Under the pieces are notes generated by a model. It saw only the letters and a list, made by a program, of their open reading frames with translations. It was not told the DNA's origin and did no database searches. A stretch of 64,000 nt of DNA from Pseudomonas sp. JQ170C (GTDB lineage: Bacteria > Pseudomonadota > Gammaproteobacteria > Pseudomonadales > Pseudomonadaceae): the NCBI RefSeq assembly GCF_035581345.1, contig NZ_CP141608.1, forward strand, positions 2,448,501-2,512,500, written 5' to 3'. The position numbers and the translations under genes were made by a program. Below are positions 46,534 to 54,814 of this stretch, piece by piece. Position 1 is the stretch's first letter. Each line of letters starts with the position of its first letter.

Positions 46534-46917
46534 ATGAAAAGACGAATTTTAGCTGTAGCCCTCTCCGCATTCTCCGTCGCAGCAATTGCAGAACCCGGCA
46601 GAGTGACAAATGGACAAGACCTGCTAACCGCCTGCAAGGACTTCATAGACAATCCATCAGGCCCGCTCGCTGAGCAATTCAATATGGGGTACTGTGCGGG
46701 CATGATCCCTGCCGTAGGCAATTCATTCATACTCTACAAAGCGATCAACCCAGAAAAGCCGGTGGTCTGCATACCTGAACAGCAGTTCACGCAAGGGCAG
46801 GCTATCAGGGTTGTGATCAAGTATCTTGAAGATCATCCCGAGTCTTTGCACAAGAGTCCGATGGAGCTCACAAGCCTTGCCTACCTACAAGCCTATCCCT
46901 GTAAAGGTAGCTCCTAG
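46534..46917 (+). CDS. Rap1a/Tai-family immunity-like periplasmic protein
   Basis: 127 residues with a signal peptide of 18 (MKRRILAVALSAFSVAAIA). The mature part follows the Rap1a/Tai pattern: G..LL.AC, CAGMIPAVGN, VCIPEQQFTQGQAIRVVIKYLEDHPESLHKSPMEL, ending YPC. Family members neutralise type VI secretion peptidoglycan amidases in the periplasm. No effector gene is adjacent, so it would be an orphan shield against competitors. The start at 46534 is chosen because it opens the signal peptide. The gap 46918-47212 holds nothing I can identify. Confidence 0.78.
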   Translation: MKRRILAVALSAFSVAAIAEPGRVTNGQDLLTACKDFIDNPSGPLAEQFNMGYCAGMIPAVGNSFILYKAINPEKPVVCIPEQQFTQGQAIRVVIKYLEDHPESLHKSPMELTSLAYLQAYPCKGSS

Positions 46918-47212
46918 AGCGGGACACTTATAGACGATTTTCCAGTCACCGAAATTTTTCAGGATGCACTTCGAGAGTGGATTGGAATTCCAGTTGAAAA
47001 AATAATATAGCGACTTGCCCGTGCTTCTTAGCAGGGCGTGAGAGGGGAAAATAGAAACCGTTTATTCCTCGAAATAACCTGTGGTGCTCAGGCATCGTAG
47101 CCACCAACGAAAACGCCTCACCACAGCCCCAGAAAGAGCCATAGCAAGGCGATTGATTACTTTGTATGAGTGGGTATTGGTTGCTAGATGGCGCCCCCAA
47201 TCGAAGGTCTGG

Positions 47213-47785
47213 TCACGCTGCTTTGTTCCAATGGCGCTTGGTGGTGGCCAAGCTGATACCAAGCTTCTCAGCAGTTTGGCTCTGGCTCAAACCATCCGCC
47301 TTACACTCCTGCACATCCTTGGTAGTCCCTACCGCCTCGGGGCGCCCTAGCTTCTTGCCTTCGGATTTTGCACGGTTGATGCCTGCATGGGTGCGTTCGA
47401 TCAACAGGTCACGCTCAAACTCAGCTACGGCACTCAGCACTTGCATGGTCATCTTGCCTGCTGCACTCGTGAGGTCTACGCCCCCCAGGGCGAGGCAGTG
47501 AACACGGATACCAGCGTTAGACAGAGATTCGACAGTGGTGCGGACATCCATTGCATTCCGTCCAAGGCGGTCAAGCTTGGTGACAATCAACACATCACTC
47601 TTCTCCATCCGCTCTAGCAGCTTCTGAAAGCCGGGGCGCTCGCTAGCCTGTGTGCTGCCACTGATTGTCTCAGCAATCACCCGATGATCCTGCACATCGA
47701 ATCCAGCCGACCGGATTTCAAGCAACTGGTTGTCAGTGGTTTGGTCACTGGTGGAAACACGGGCGTAAACGAAGGTGCGAGACAT
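47213..47785 (-). CDS. Small serine recombinase (resolvase/invertase)
   Basis: 190 residues, complete Tn3-resolvase/Hin-type protein. The catalytic start TFVYARVSTSDQ contains Ser11; DVLIVTKLDRLGRNAMD, GGVDLTSAAGKM and the E-helix VAEFERDLLIERTHAG follow; a helix-turn-helix lies at the C-terminus (LSQSQTAEKLGISLATTKRHWN). It probably resolves multimers or inverts a segment. A cluster of GGTGTCA half-sites directly upstream of its start (47816-47867) is the likely recombination site and operator. Confidence 0.93.
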   Translation of the reverse strand: MSRTFVYARVSTSDQTTDNQLLEIRSAGFDVQDHRVIAETISGSTQASERPGFQKLLERMEKSDVLIVTKLDRLGRNAMDVRTTVESLSNAGIRVHCLALGGVDLTSAAGKMTMQVLSAVAEFERDLLIERTHAGINRAKSEGKKLGRPEAVGTTKDVQECKADGLSQSQTAEKLGISLATTKRHWNKAA

Positions 47786-47815
47786 GGTTGGCTTCCTGCT
47801 GTGCTCATCAAGTGT

Positions 47816-47867
47816 GGTGTCATTTTATCAGCGGTGTCACCAAATAGAAAGCACATTTTATGACACC
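47816..47867. promoter_or_regulatory. Res-like site/operator of the small recombinase
   Basis: Two direct GGTGTCA half-sites (47816, 47833) and one inverted TGACACC (47861-47867) with matching ATTTTAT flanks lie 30-80 bp before the recombinase start. Resolvases usually have their res site in this place and repress themselves from it. The rest of the gap 47868-48271 has no gene I can support. Confidence 0.65.
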
Positions 47868-48271
47868 AATTTTAGGCAGTTTCTGCTGGTATCGTCTAAC
47901 GGACGATTGTTGGCACCAAGCCAAGTGCACCAATGACTTGAATGCGGAACTCAAACCGTTCCGATGAGATAAGTGGAGAAACCATTGACAACCCCCTCTA
48001 TTGGTGAGTTTGAAATGGATTTCTCACCGTTTTCTTTCAGAAACTGAAAATTGGCTATGGAGAACCGCCTTTGCTACACAACCGAGTGAGTGAAGCCACG
48101 TAGAATCAGGGCTGTAGAGGTGCTGCAAGGTTTCCCATTTGAAAGATGACCCGGAAACCTGACGTTTTCAGCAGGTTGTTCGAGAGTTTCTGAGGGTTTC
48201 ACAGGCGCTTTCTTTAAAAGACTTCGCGTCGCAAAATGGCCTATCTAAAATCGCAAGGAAAAGGCAAAGGG

Positions 48272-48643
48272 ATGAACGGGTGGCAAAGGCTTTGGGTGGT
48301 GATCTGCCTAGTTATGGCAATTCTCATCGGTTGGTACGCACAGGTGGTCATGCCCACCGAGGAAAGAACCACGTATTACCATCAGACAACAATGGATCAG
48401 TTGACCCGCTATCTAAAGGAAGCTACGGAATCGTCGTATTCAAATGACTACATCACTGGCTTGAAAAAAGACATTCAAAAAGAAAACGAGGATTATGCAA
48501 AAGCACTGGCGGCGCTCCCTAGCGAACGAACGGAGACTATGACTACAGCGCTGGGTATTTGGCTTGGACTGAGCGTAGGGCTCTACATTGCTGGCTGGTT
48601 GATCGGCTGGATTTACCGGGGCTTTCGCCCCAGGCAGCAATGA
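48272..48643 (+). CDS. Small two-helix membrane protein of unknown function
   Basis: 123 residues from ATG 48272, which has AAGG 7 nt upstream. One hydrophobic helix near the N-terminus (LWVVICLVMAILIGWYAQVV), a hydrophilic helical middle (about 30-85, charged, probably periplasmic or cytoplasmic coiled coil) and a second helix near the end (ALGIWLGLSVGLYIAGWLIGWIY). A basic tail follows. No family recognised. It sits convergent to the HNH-like gene, which ends 87 bp further on. Confidence 0.65.
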   Translation: MNGWQRLWVVICLVMAILIGWYAQVVMPTEERTTYYHQTTMDQLTRYLKEATESSYSNDYITGLKKDIQKENEDYAKALAALPSERTETMTTALGIWLGLSVGLYIAGWLIGWIYRGFRPRQQ

Positions 48644-48730
48644 TTGAGTGCTTTGCACGCACACTGAAACACCCCTCTAGCCCTTGTAATACGTGGCTTG
48701 CAGGCTGATTCCACCGTGTGGATCACATCC

Positions 48731-49963
48731 CTACCTGCACGAGCGAACTATGAACTGTGGTTCCTCAACTGGCCCTGATGGGGCAGCAAGGAGAGCAGCA
48801 GGAGCAACGTGCTCCATCAAGCTATCCAGTTCTTCAAGGAAGGACAGAGTGATGCTTGTGTGCGATGCGACCTTGTGAGCTGCTGGACCCTGCCCGGCTG
48901 GAGCGGCTCGCAGGAGGGCTTCGGTTGGCTGGTACATCACGGGCGATGCAAGCGCTTCGGCATACATGGCGTCAATCGTGGAGTCCACTGTGTAGGCTGG
49001 CCTGCCGTGGAGCATGTCGAAAACCAACTGTTTGTCGATTGCATCAAACTGCAAGCGGAAACGATGGCTGGTGTTGGTATCGAGGAATTTCAGGCGCTCA
49101 AGGGCGGGCAAGATTTCAGGGCGATGCGCTTTCCCTATGCGTTCCCACTCGGCTAGCAGAACGCTGGTGTCATCGTCGAACCACTGGAATACTCGAAAGT
49201 CAGTCGCTTTTTCCTTTCCTTGCACTTCTTGTTTTATCCCCGCAAGTACCCGAGCTGTCGCCGTTTCAATCGTTGTCAGGTGCTTGGCATGATACGGGTT
49301 TGCTGGATCGAGGTTATCGACTAGCCACGAGTACAGGGCCTGTCGCTTGGATGGTTGAATTTTCTTCGACTTTACCACGGCCATAACAACCTTCTCACCA
49401 ATGAGCTTGATGATACGTTGAATCACCTCAGCGTGATTTGCCTCTTTCTCCAGGGCGAAGCGTGGAGATAGATCAGCCGTGGGGATTGATGCACCACCAG
49501 CAAAATGCTTGTTGCTGTGAGCACGATTCAACGCCATTGGAGCAATCACTAGATTATCAGCACGGAATAGACCGACAGAGCTTTTACCTCGCACCGGGGC
49601 AATGTGGCTGATTTCAAACTGAGCTTCACCGTATTCTTTACGTAGGCCATAACCATTCATTTTCTGGCAGGCGGCGTACACCTCATAAAGTGCTTCAAGT
49701 TGTTCCTGCGAGAAATCCTTGTAGATCAGAAGCGTTCTCGCACGGATAGCCTGACGGGCCAGCTCTTGGAAGAATGGGGAGTTTGTAGCATTGAATAGAT
49801 ACTTTACGCGGCGTGTTTCATTGTTGCCATTGGTGCGGCAGACTGTCGAACAAAATTTTGCTGTCTTGCTAGCTGTACGAAAACGCTTCTTGCACTGTGG
49901 GCAGGTCGGTTGACGCTTAGTGGCGGGTTTGGCTGTTGCTGATTTCATGTGTATTTGCTCCAT
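48731..49963 (-). CDS. HNH-endonuclease-like protein with N-terminal zinc finger, last gene of the tape-measure operon
   Basis: 410 residues. A CPQC...FCSTVC zinc finger is at about 21-43. A likely HNH/beta-beta-alpha-Me segment, FEISHIAPVRG...DNLVIAPMALNRAHSNKHF, lies at about 120-155, with His, Asn and His in the expected places. The remaining ~250 residues are helical and unassigned. It overlaps the preceding 60-residue gene and closes the nine-gene minus-strand operon. A phage-packaging or homing type nuclease, or a DNA-targeting effector of a defence system, are both possible. Cleavage activity is inferred from the motif only. Confidence 0.6.
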   Translation of the reverse strand: MEQIHMKSATAKPATKRQPTCPQCKKRFRTASKTAKFCSTVCRTNGNNETRRVKYLFNATNSPFFQELARQAIRARTLLIYKDFSQEQLEALYEVYAACQKMNGYGLRKEYGEAQFEISHIAPVRGKSSVGLFRADNLVIAPMALNRAHSNKHFAGGASIPTADLSPRFALEKEANHAEVIQRIIKLIGEKVVMAVVKSKKIQPSKRQALYSWLVDNLDPANPYHAKHLTTIETATARVLAGIKQEVQGKEKATDFRVFQWFDDDTSVLLAEWERIGKAHRPEILPALERLKFLDTNTSHRFRLQFDAIDKQLVFDMLHGRPAYTVDSTIDAMYAEALASPVMYQPTEALLRAAPAGQGPAAHKVASHTSITLSFLEELDSLMEHVAPAALLAAPSGPVEEPQFIVRSCR

Positions 49964-50099
49964 TATGGGTGGCGTGGATTGGGTTTTGAGCTTTTGGATT
50001 CATTGGATCGGAGTGGAAGCAGAATGCGTTGCAGTAGTGTCGACGTTTGGGTGCCGAAAACACATGACCGCAATAATTACAGGTACAAGTTTTATTCAT
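49917..50099 (-). CDS. Small C4 zinc-finger protein in the tape-measure operon
   Basis: 60 residues with CNYCG...HYCNAFC, the same CxxC-x(n)-CxxxC finger type found at the N-terminus of the HNH-like protein and in the operon's first gene. It overlaps the upstream gene by 4 bp and the downstream one by 47 bp. Function unknown; the overlaps argue that it is real. Confidence 0.55.
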   Translation of the reverse strand: MNKTCTCNYCGHVFSAPKRRHYCNAFCFHSDPMNPKAQNPIHATHNGANTHEISNSQTRH

Positions 50100-50365
50100 G
50101 GATTTTTCTCCCAGTGACTTTGGTTGTCGAATTTGTTAGGGGTTGCTCGCATAATTTCTACGGAAACGATTTTTCGCGCTTGCTCTTCGTTGAGCGCCCT
50201 ATCTTGCGAACGTTCTATCTGGAGTCTGTTATATGTTTGCCGGTTCAGCTCTATCGACTGTTGCCGGATAGATTCAATTTCAGAAGCTTGATTGAAGTGC
50301 GATAGTGCAAAAAGCATCCAGGTCAAACAAAGGACGAGCGCTGTCTTACCGATGTACATTGGCAT
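50096..50365 (-). CDS. Small signal-anchored helical protein behind the tape-measure gene
   Basis: 89 residues: one N-terminal membrane helix or signal (TALVLCLTWMLFALSHF) followed by a charged helix rich in Gln/Glu/Arg. It lies 40 bp after the tape-measure stop and overlaps the next gene by 4 bp. The size and layout resemble an i-spanin or a small membrane anchor, but no match is certain. Confidence 0.6.
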   Translation of the reverse strand: MPMYIGKTALVLCLTWMLFALSHFNQASEIESIRQQSIELNRQTYNRLQIERSQDRALNEEQARKIVSVEIMRATPNKFDNQSHWEKNP

Positions 50366-50405
50366 GGGTTCTGTGAGTTTTAGGGGATGGCCCGAAGGCC
50401 ATCTG

Positions 50406-52661
50406 TTATTTGAGTTCTTTCAAGCCTGAAGAGGCACGGGCGATTTGGTCTTCAAACGACCTGCGTGCAATTTCTGAGATTTCACCAGCAGCACGTTGGA
50501 TAATTTCAGATTCCTGAGTGACACCATGGAAGTTCAGCTCAAGCTTGACTTCAGTTGGTGCCTGAACACCAAGGTTGGTTTTGCCAGAACTGATGGTCGC
50601 AGCTAGTTTCTCATAGTCAAAATCAGCGTATGAATGCGTTTTGCCTTTGTGCACTGGAGGAGCTTTGTAATAGTCTGGAATATCCATCGCAGGTATGTTC
50701 ATAGCTGAAATCCGCCGCTGCAAACTATCGGCTGAATTTTGCACTTCTACAGGGTTGAGACTGGCCCCACCCAATGGCTTTGGAGTATCCCATTCATGGC
50801 CCGGCTCTGGCGTCTTCGTCATATACTGATTGCCAGTTTCGGGCGCTGTTGTTTCGGCCTTCGCTTCAGCAATTTTCTTTTGCTCCGCATCTGGCTTGAG
50901 TATCCCCGCCGCAATCAATACAGCTCGAATTTTCTCAATGGCAGAATCGATAACACCAAATGTTTCACTGGCTAGGTTGAGAACGTCAGCGATACGGTTC
51001 AAAAGGAAGGACATGACATCCCGGGAACCATCATCCCCGAAGATACTTTGCCAAAGCTTCTTCAACGTGTCGAAATGATTGGTCATTGAATCGCCAAAGG
51101 CATTCCAGGCTTGTTTGAACTTCTCAATCGAATCTGGACTAAAGTATCGCTCCATTGCTTTCGGGTCAGGACTATTGAGGGTATCAATCACCTCTTTGGC
51201 TAGTTTCAGAATTCTAGTCAAATTATCCAGTGTGTCAGCAGAGAAGCTAGCAAACTGATCGAACTGAGGCCCTAGTGACTTCAACAGCTCTTGCTTTGCT
51301 GAGGTGTACTCGCCAATCGAGGTTTTCAGCTTTCCATTGTTTGACTCGTAGGCTTGTACCATTTGATTGTCTAGCTGATTGTTAAAACGATTGGTACGGG
51401 ATTCCTGCGTACTACGAGCAACATCGAGGGCGCCGCCATCGTTCGCATGCTGCTCCATGATTGACCCGAGGTGCTCAAAGAACTTCGTAACGACCTCGCT
51501 ACCCTTGATCAATTTCTTTTCACGGGCATCGGAGAACGCCTTCTCGGCAGCATCACCTTGAAGTTTGCCCCCGACAGTACGTTGCCAAGCTTCAGCACCA
51601 AATTGGTTAGCGTTTGCCCCCATGTGCTCTGAAATCTGACCTGTCCATTCCTCGCTGTAGAGCTGGTTCTTACCGAGCGCTTGAATGATGCCGCGGTTCA
51701 TGTTGGACAAGTCGTCTTGAGACATGCCTTGTGACTTACCAAATGCCATGATTCCGCGTGTTGTCTCTTCGGCCTTCTGGACACCCATACGTTTTGCAAA
51801 GGCACCAGTCACTTTGGCGTAGTCTCTGCCACCTTCTTTCGCATTCAACCCAAGGAAATCAGCAAGCGTCTGATAGCTCTTTTCCATTCTGATTCCGCCT
51901 TCTCTACTGCCTGCGGCGGCGGTGAAGGAAGCCAATCGCGTATCTCGGGCGTTAGCCGTCCTTTCTGCACTTGAAGCGAATGCGAGAGTTGCAGCAACAG
52001 CGGCGGCAGCCATTGCACCAATTGCGACAGCAGCACCAGCGGCAGCGCCTCCCAAGCCGACCATTGGCCCCATCGAAGGCACCATAGACATTCGCCCGGC
52101 CATTCCGCCAAGACCATGGCCACCACGGTGAACACTACCGCTTGAACGTTGATAGGACGCCCGTTGTGCTTGTCGTTCAAGGGCCTTCTGGCGCTTCTCC
52201 TGCTGCTGTTGAACGAATGCCTCAGCTCGCCCCAGGGCTGTGCGGGAACGTGCCTCAGCGGCTGAGGTATTGGCTCTCTCACGTTGCATACGCTGGGCGT
52301 GTACTTCAGCCCTCATGTTGTGCTGTTGGGCGGCTTTGGCCACCTGAGATTGCTTCAGGGCTTGCTTTGTCTGTTCTATCGAAAGGGCAGTTTGAGCTTT
52401 CGCATTTGCAAGGGTGAATTTGCTTGCTTGCAACTGAGCCGTGAACTGTTCTTTCGATAGAGCAGCATTTTGTTTCAGTTGCTTATGTAGATTCCCTGCA
52501 TCGGCACACACCTGTAGTTTCAGTTTCTTGTTAGCCGCCTTACCAAACTCTTGAAGTCGACGCTGTAGAGCTGCAAGCTTTTTCTCAAAGGCAATCATCT
52601 GTCGCATATCGACATCAAGTGACAGCTTGCCAGTGAGTCTAACGATTTCCTGGCTCATCAT
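50406..52661 (-). CDS. Phage tail tape-measure-like protein
   Basis: 751 residues. Residues 1-180 are Ala/Gln/Lys-rich coiled coil. Residues 199-232 are a Gly/Ala-rich hydrophobic segment, and 235-480 match the tape-measure N-terminal domain (SFTAAAGSREGGIRMEKSYQ; GIIQALGKNQLYSEEWTGQISEHMG; AFSDAREKKLIKGSEV). Residues 480-600 are helical and the C-terminus mixed. Such proteins set siphophage or myophage tail length and help DNA injection. GGGGGA precedes the start, which overlaps the previous stop. No tail tube, chaperone, baseplate or capsid gene is recognisable nearby, so its use here may be other than tail building. Confidence 0.8.
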   Translation of the reverse strand: MMSQEIVRLTGKLSLDVDMRQMIAFEKKLAALQRRLQEFGKAANKKLKLQVCADAGNLHKQLKQNAALSKEQFTAQLQASKFTLANAKAQTALSIEQTKQALKQSQVAKAAQQHNMRAEVHAQRMQRERANTSAAEARSRTALGRAEAFVQQQQEKRQKALERQAQRASYQRSSGSVHRGGHGLGGMAGRMSMVPSMGPMVGLGGAAAGAAVAIGAMAAAAVAATLAFASSAERTANARDTRLASFTAAAGSREGGIRMEKSYQTLADFLGLNAKEGGRDYAKVTGAFAKRMGVQKAEETTRGIMAFGKSQGMSQDDLSNMNRGIIQALGKNQLYSEEWTGQISEHMGANANQFGAEAWQRTVGGKLQGDAAEKAFSDAREKKLIKGSEVVTKFFEHLGSIMEQHANDGGALDVARSTQESRTNRFNNQLDNQMVQAYESNNGKLKTSIGEYTSAKQELLKSLGPQFDQFASFSADTLDNLTRILKLAKEVIDTLNSPDPKAMERYFSPDSIEKFKQAWNAFGDSMTNHFDTLKKLWQSIFGDDGSRDVMSFLLNRIADVLNLASETFGVIDSAIEKIRAVLIAAGILKPDAEQKKIAEAKAETTAPETGNQYMTKTPEPGHEWDTPKPLGGASLNPVEVQNSADSLQRRISAMNIPAMDIPDYYKAPPVHKGKTHSYADFDYEKLAATISSGKTNLGVQAPTEVKLELNFHGVTQESEIIQRAAGEISEIARRSFEDQIARASSGLKELK

Positions 52662-53053
52662 GCTGATTCCCCCTTGGGCAGTACAGAACCGCCATAGGAG
52701 CGCTGGCCGGGCAAACTGATATAAACCTTTCGGAATGTATTCAAGACTCTCAGGAGCGCTTTTGAACCATTGCCTTTGTATTGACGCTCCGACTCGCCAT
52801 AGGTTGGCTGAGGTGTAGTGAAGAATTCATCAAGTGCTTCGACTGATTTCCTGTCACCAGCTACTGCTACGACTAGCCCAACCTCAGTGGCGAACCAGAA
52901 ATATCGATATTGATATGTACATCCAGCGTGGTGATTTACATAACCCCGCATCGCACTCGGTAGCCGTTTGATGTTGATACGGCCTGCGAGGCAGTGCACT
53001 GAGAAGGCAGGCCCGCCTTCACTCATGGCTTGAATATATTCAGGTAGCTTCAT
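52658..53053 (-). CDS. Unknown protein upstream of the tape-measure gene
   Basis: 131 residues, mixed alpha/beta, with aromatic-rich centre (YQYRYFWFATEVGLVVAV). No family recognised. It overlaps the previous gene by 14 bp and the tape-measure gene by 4 bp, so it is part of the coupled operon. In phages this place is often held by tail-assembly chaperones or minor tail proteins, but I see no signature for either. Confidence 0.6.
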   Translation of the reverse strand: MKLPEYIQAMSEGGPAFSVHCLAGRINIKRLPSAMRGYVNHHAGCTYQYRYFWFATEVGLVVAVAGDRKSVEALDEFFTTPQPTYGESERQYKGNGSKALLRVLNTFRKVYISLPGQRSYGGSVLPKGESA

Positions 53054-53327
53054 CTGTTCTCCTAGTGACTTCTGTTAGCGTCTGCGTAATGGCAGACATC
53101 ACGGCTTGATATTCCTCGCTCCGCAAGAAGCGATCAACTCGCTTCAATGCGGGAAAATCCACGTGCTGCAACAATGATGTGCCGTACTCGCTCACCAGAG
53201 GTGTGAGGTCAGTGCTAGTCAAGAATTCGTCAATTTCATCTGGTGACTTCACTCCCTCCATCGTGGATCGAAGTGCATCCTCTACAAATTTGGTGAAAAA
53301 TTTCTGTTGTGCTTTTGTGAGTTTCAT
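53040..53327 (-). CDS. Unknown small helical protein in the tape-measure operon
   Basis: 95 residues, acidic, predicted all-helical (QQKFFTKFVEDALRSTMEGV; YQAVMSAITQTLTEVTRR). Overlaps both neighbours (4 and 14 bp). A tail-assembly-chaperone-like role is conceivable from size and position only. Confidence 0.6.
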   Translation of the reverse strand: MKLTKAQQKFFTKFVEDALRSTMEGVKSPDEIDEFLTSTDLTPLVSEYGTSLLQHVDFPALKRVDRFLRSEEYQAVMSAITQTLTEVTRRTDEAT

Positions 53328-53551
53328 TGAACATCCCCTAGGGAAATTTCAGTGATGCCCTCAAGTACAGAGGTAGAGGCTTCCAACAAATCAATAGCTT
53401 CGTTGTACTGTCGTACCATCAATTCAAGGGCAATGGTCATGCCATCCAGCTTCGATTGCAGTTCGTCTTTTTGTGCCAGCAAAGCCATCAGTTCGCTCTG
53501 AGTTGGAGGGATGTAACGTAGATCGGTGAATACGCTATTAGGGTCTATCAT
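53324..53551 (-). CDS. Unknown small coiled-coil protein in the tape-measure operon
   Basis: 75 residues; a heptad pattern runs from about 18 to 62 (SELMALLAQKDELQSKLDGM). Overlaps both neighbours by 4 bp (ATGA). No family recognised. Confidence 0.6.
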   Translation of the reverse strand: MIDPNSVFTDLRYIPPTQSELMALLAQKDELQSKLDGMTIALELMVRQYNEAIDLLEASTSVLEGITEISLGDVQ

Positions 53552-54021
53552 TTCGATAGCTCTGCACGAATACGCTGCTCAATTGCAGCACGCTGGGCTA
53601 GGCGCTCTGCTGCAAGCTCTTTTTCTACCTGACGATCAATTGCCGCTTGTTCGAGTTCGACTTGTCGAGCAATGGTGTCGTTATTCTCTCGCTCGATTGC
53701 CGCTCGATAATCAGCTTCGACTTGTGCGTGGATTGCTCTCAGATCGGCTTTTTGCTCAGCTTGTGGCTTCTTCATGTAGAAGGTGAAATGTGAACCAAGC
53801 TGTTGTGGATCAATGTCGCTGTGTGCGTATCCATCAGCTAGAAGCTCATCACGCTTCTTGAAAGCCGCGTTGAGGCTCGACACAATAAAAGAAACCTGAC
53901 TCACGGTGGCCCGTGTGGTTGGGATAGCAAGCGCGTCGCAAAATCCGCCCTCATAGAATCGCGTGGCGTTTTCTTTTAGCGATTGAAAAACTGACTTATC
54001 AAAAGATTTTAGGATAGACAT
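53548..54021 (-). CDS. Unknown protein with C-terminal coiled coil in the tape-measure operon
   Basis: 157 residues. The N-terminal half is a compact domain (FYEGGFCDALAIPTTRATVSQVSFIV). The C-terminal half, 90-157, is a long charged helix rich in Ala/Glu/Arg/Gln. Overlaps the first gene of the operon by 13 bp and the next by 4 bp. No family recognised. Confidence 0.6.
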   Translation of the reverse strand: MSILKSFDKSVFQSLKENATRFYEGGFCDALAIPTTRATVSQVSFIVSSLNAAFKKRDELLADGYAHSDIDPQQLGSHFTFYMKKPQAEQKADLRAIHAQVEADYRAAIERENNDTIARQVELEQAAIDRQVEKELAAERLAQRAAIEQRIRAELSK

Positions 54022-54314
54022 TCGTTGATTTCCTTACGGTTGGATTTTTGCAGTAGTAGGTTGAGGTATTGCTGAACGATGGCCTTGCTTTCTTCAAATA
54101 CTTCGATTGGCGACTGATCAGACTGATCGTCAAAACCGGCTTGTTCATTTGGTGTCATTGGTTCTGCCTGTTGGATAGGGGTATCGGTAGACTGCTTGGG
54201 TTTCGCTCGATAGCGCTGCATGTAGCAACGATGCGAGCATGTTTGTTTTGTTGGACGTTGCGTTTTCATGGGGACTCCGCAGACCACGCAGGGGCGTTCG
54301 AGGATCAAAGCCAT
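54009..54314 (-). CDS. Zinc-finger protein, first gene of the tape-measure operon
   Basis: 101 residues. An N-terminal CVVCG...TCSHRCYMQRYR finger (about 9-34) resembles those of the 60-residue and HNH-like proteins of the same operon. The rest is acidic and helical. Being first in the operon and carrying a finger next to a basic patch, it could be a regulator. Function unknown. Confidence 0.6.
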   Translation of the reverse strand: MALILERPCVVCGVPMKTQRPTKQTCSHRCYMQRYRAKPKQSTDTPIQQAEPMTPNEQAGFDDQSDQSPIEVFEESKAIVQQYLNLLLQKSNRKEINECLS

Positions 54315-54696
54315 TTGGCCTCCTATAAATTTAGTTGTGAGAATAGTGGGTGGCAGATGCGAAAAAGGGCCGCAAGGCCCTTATCTAGATCACTGCTAAA
54401 ATTGTTACTGTTTCCACCCCCGACAGTAAGCGAGTCTATTGAACAAATGGTGATGAACCATTTATTCTGGTGTACCAGTTTTGCCAACGCTACTGGATAG
54501 AACGAGAGGAAGCGGGGAAACAGTCCGCTTTGGCGTCTCAAGTATTCTTTGAAGAGTTTTTGAGGGATAAGGATCAGCTACGTAGAGCGTAGCTCGCTCA
54601 CCATCACAGAAGGATTCTAACATTGATGGTGAGAAGGGGAAGATGGTGCGCAAGGAAAGCTGAGCCAGAAAAAGAACATTCTCTTGCTACAGGAAA
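54315..54696 (-). other. Leader region of the tape-measure operon
   Basis: About 375 bp between the promoter and the first gene. It contains hairpins (AAGGGCC-GCAA-GGCCCTT near 54365-54382; CTACGTAGAGCGTAG near 54579-54593). Short ORFs in it lack good starts. The long structured leader may allow post-transcriptional control. Confidence 0.5.
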
Positions 54697-54724
54697 ATTA
54701 TACCACGACTTGCTATATTGTCAA
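54697..54724 (-). promoter_or_regulatory. Consensus sigma-70 promoter of the tape-measure operon
   Basis: On the minus strand TTGACA (54719-54724), a 16-bp spacer and TATAAT (54697-54702). Both hexamers are exact consensus, so expression is probably strong and constitutive unless a repressor binds. Confidence 0.85.
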
Positions 54725-54814
54725 CTAAAACTTGCAAAGTTATTTGAAATAGTTTAATGGAATTAGTGCGATAGCCCCGTATCACGGGGCCGTCTTGTAC
54801 CAATGAAGTGACAA

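Noticed and set aside
54462..54653. 63-codon ORF in the tape-measure operon leader
   Set aside because: TTG start without ribosome site and no conserved feature; noted only as part of the leader.
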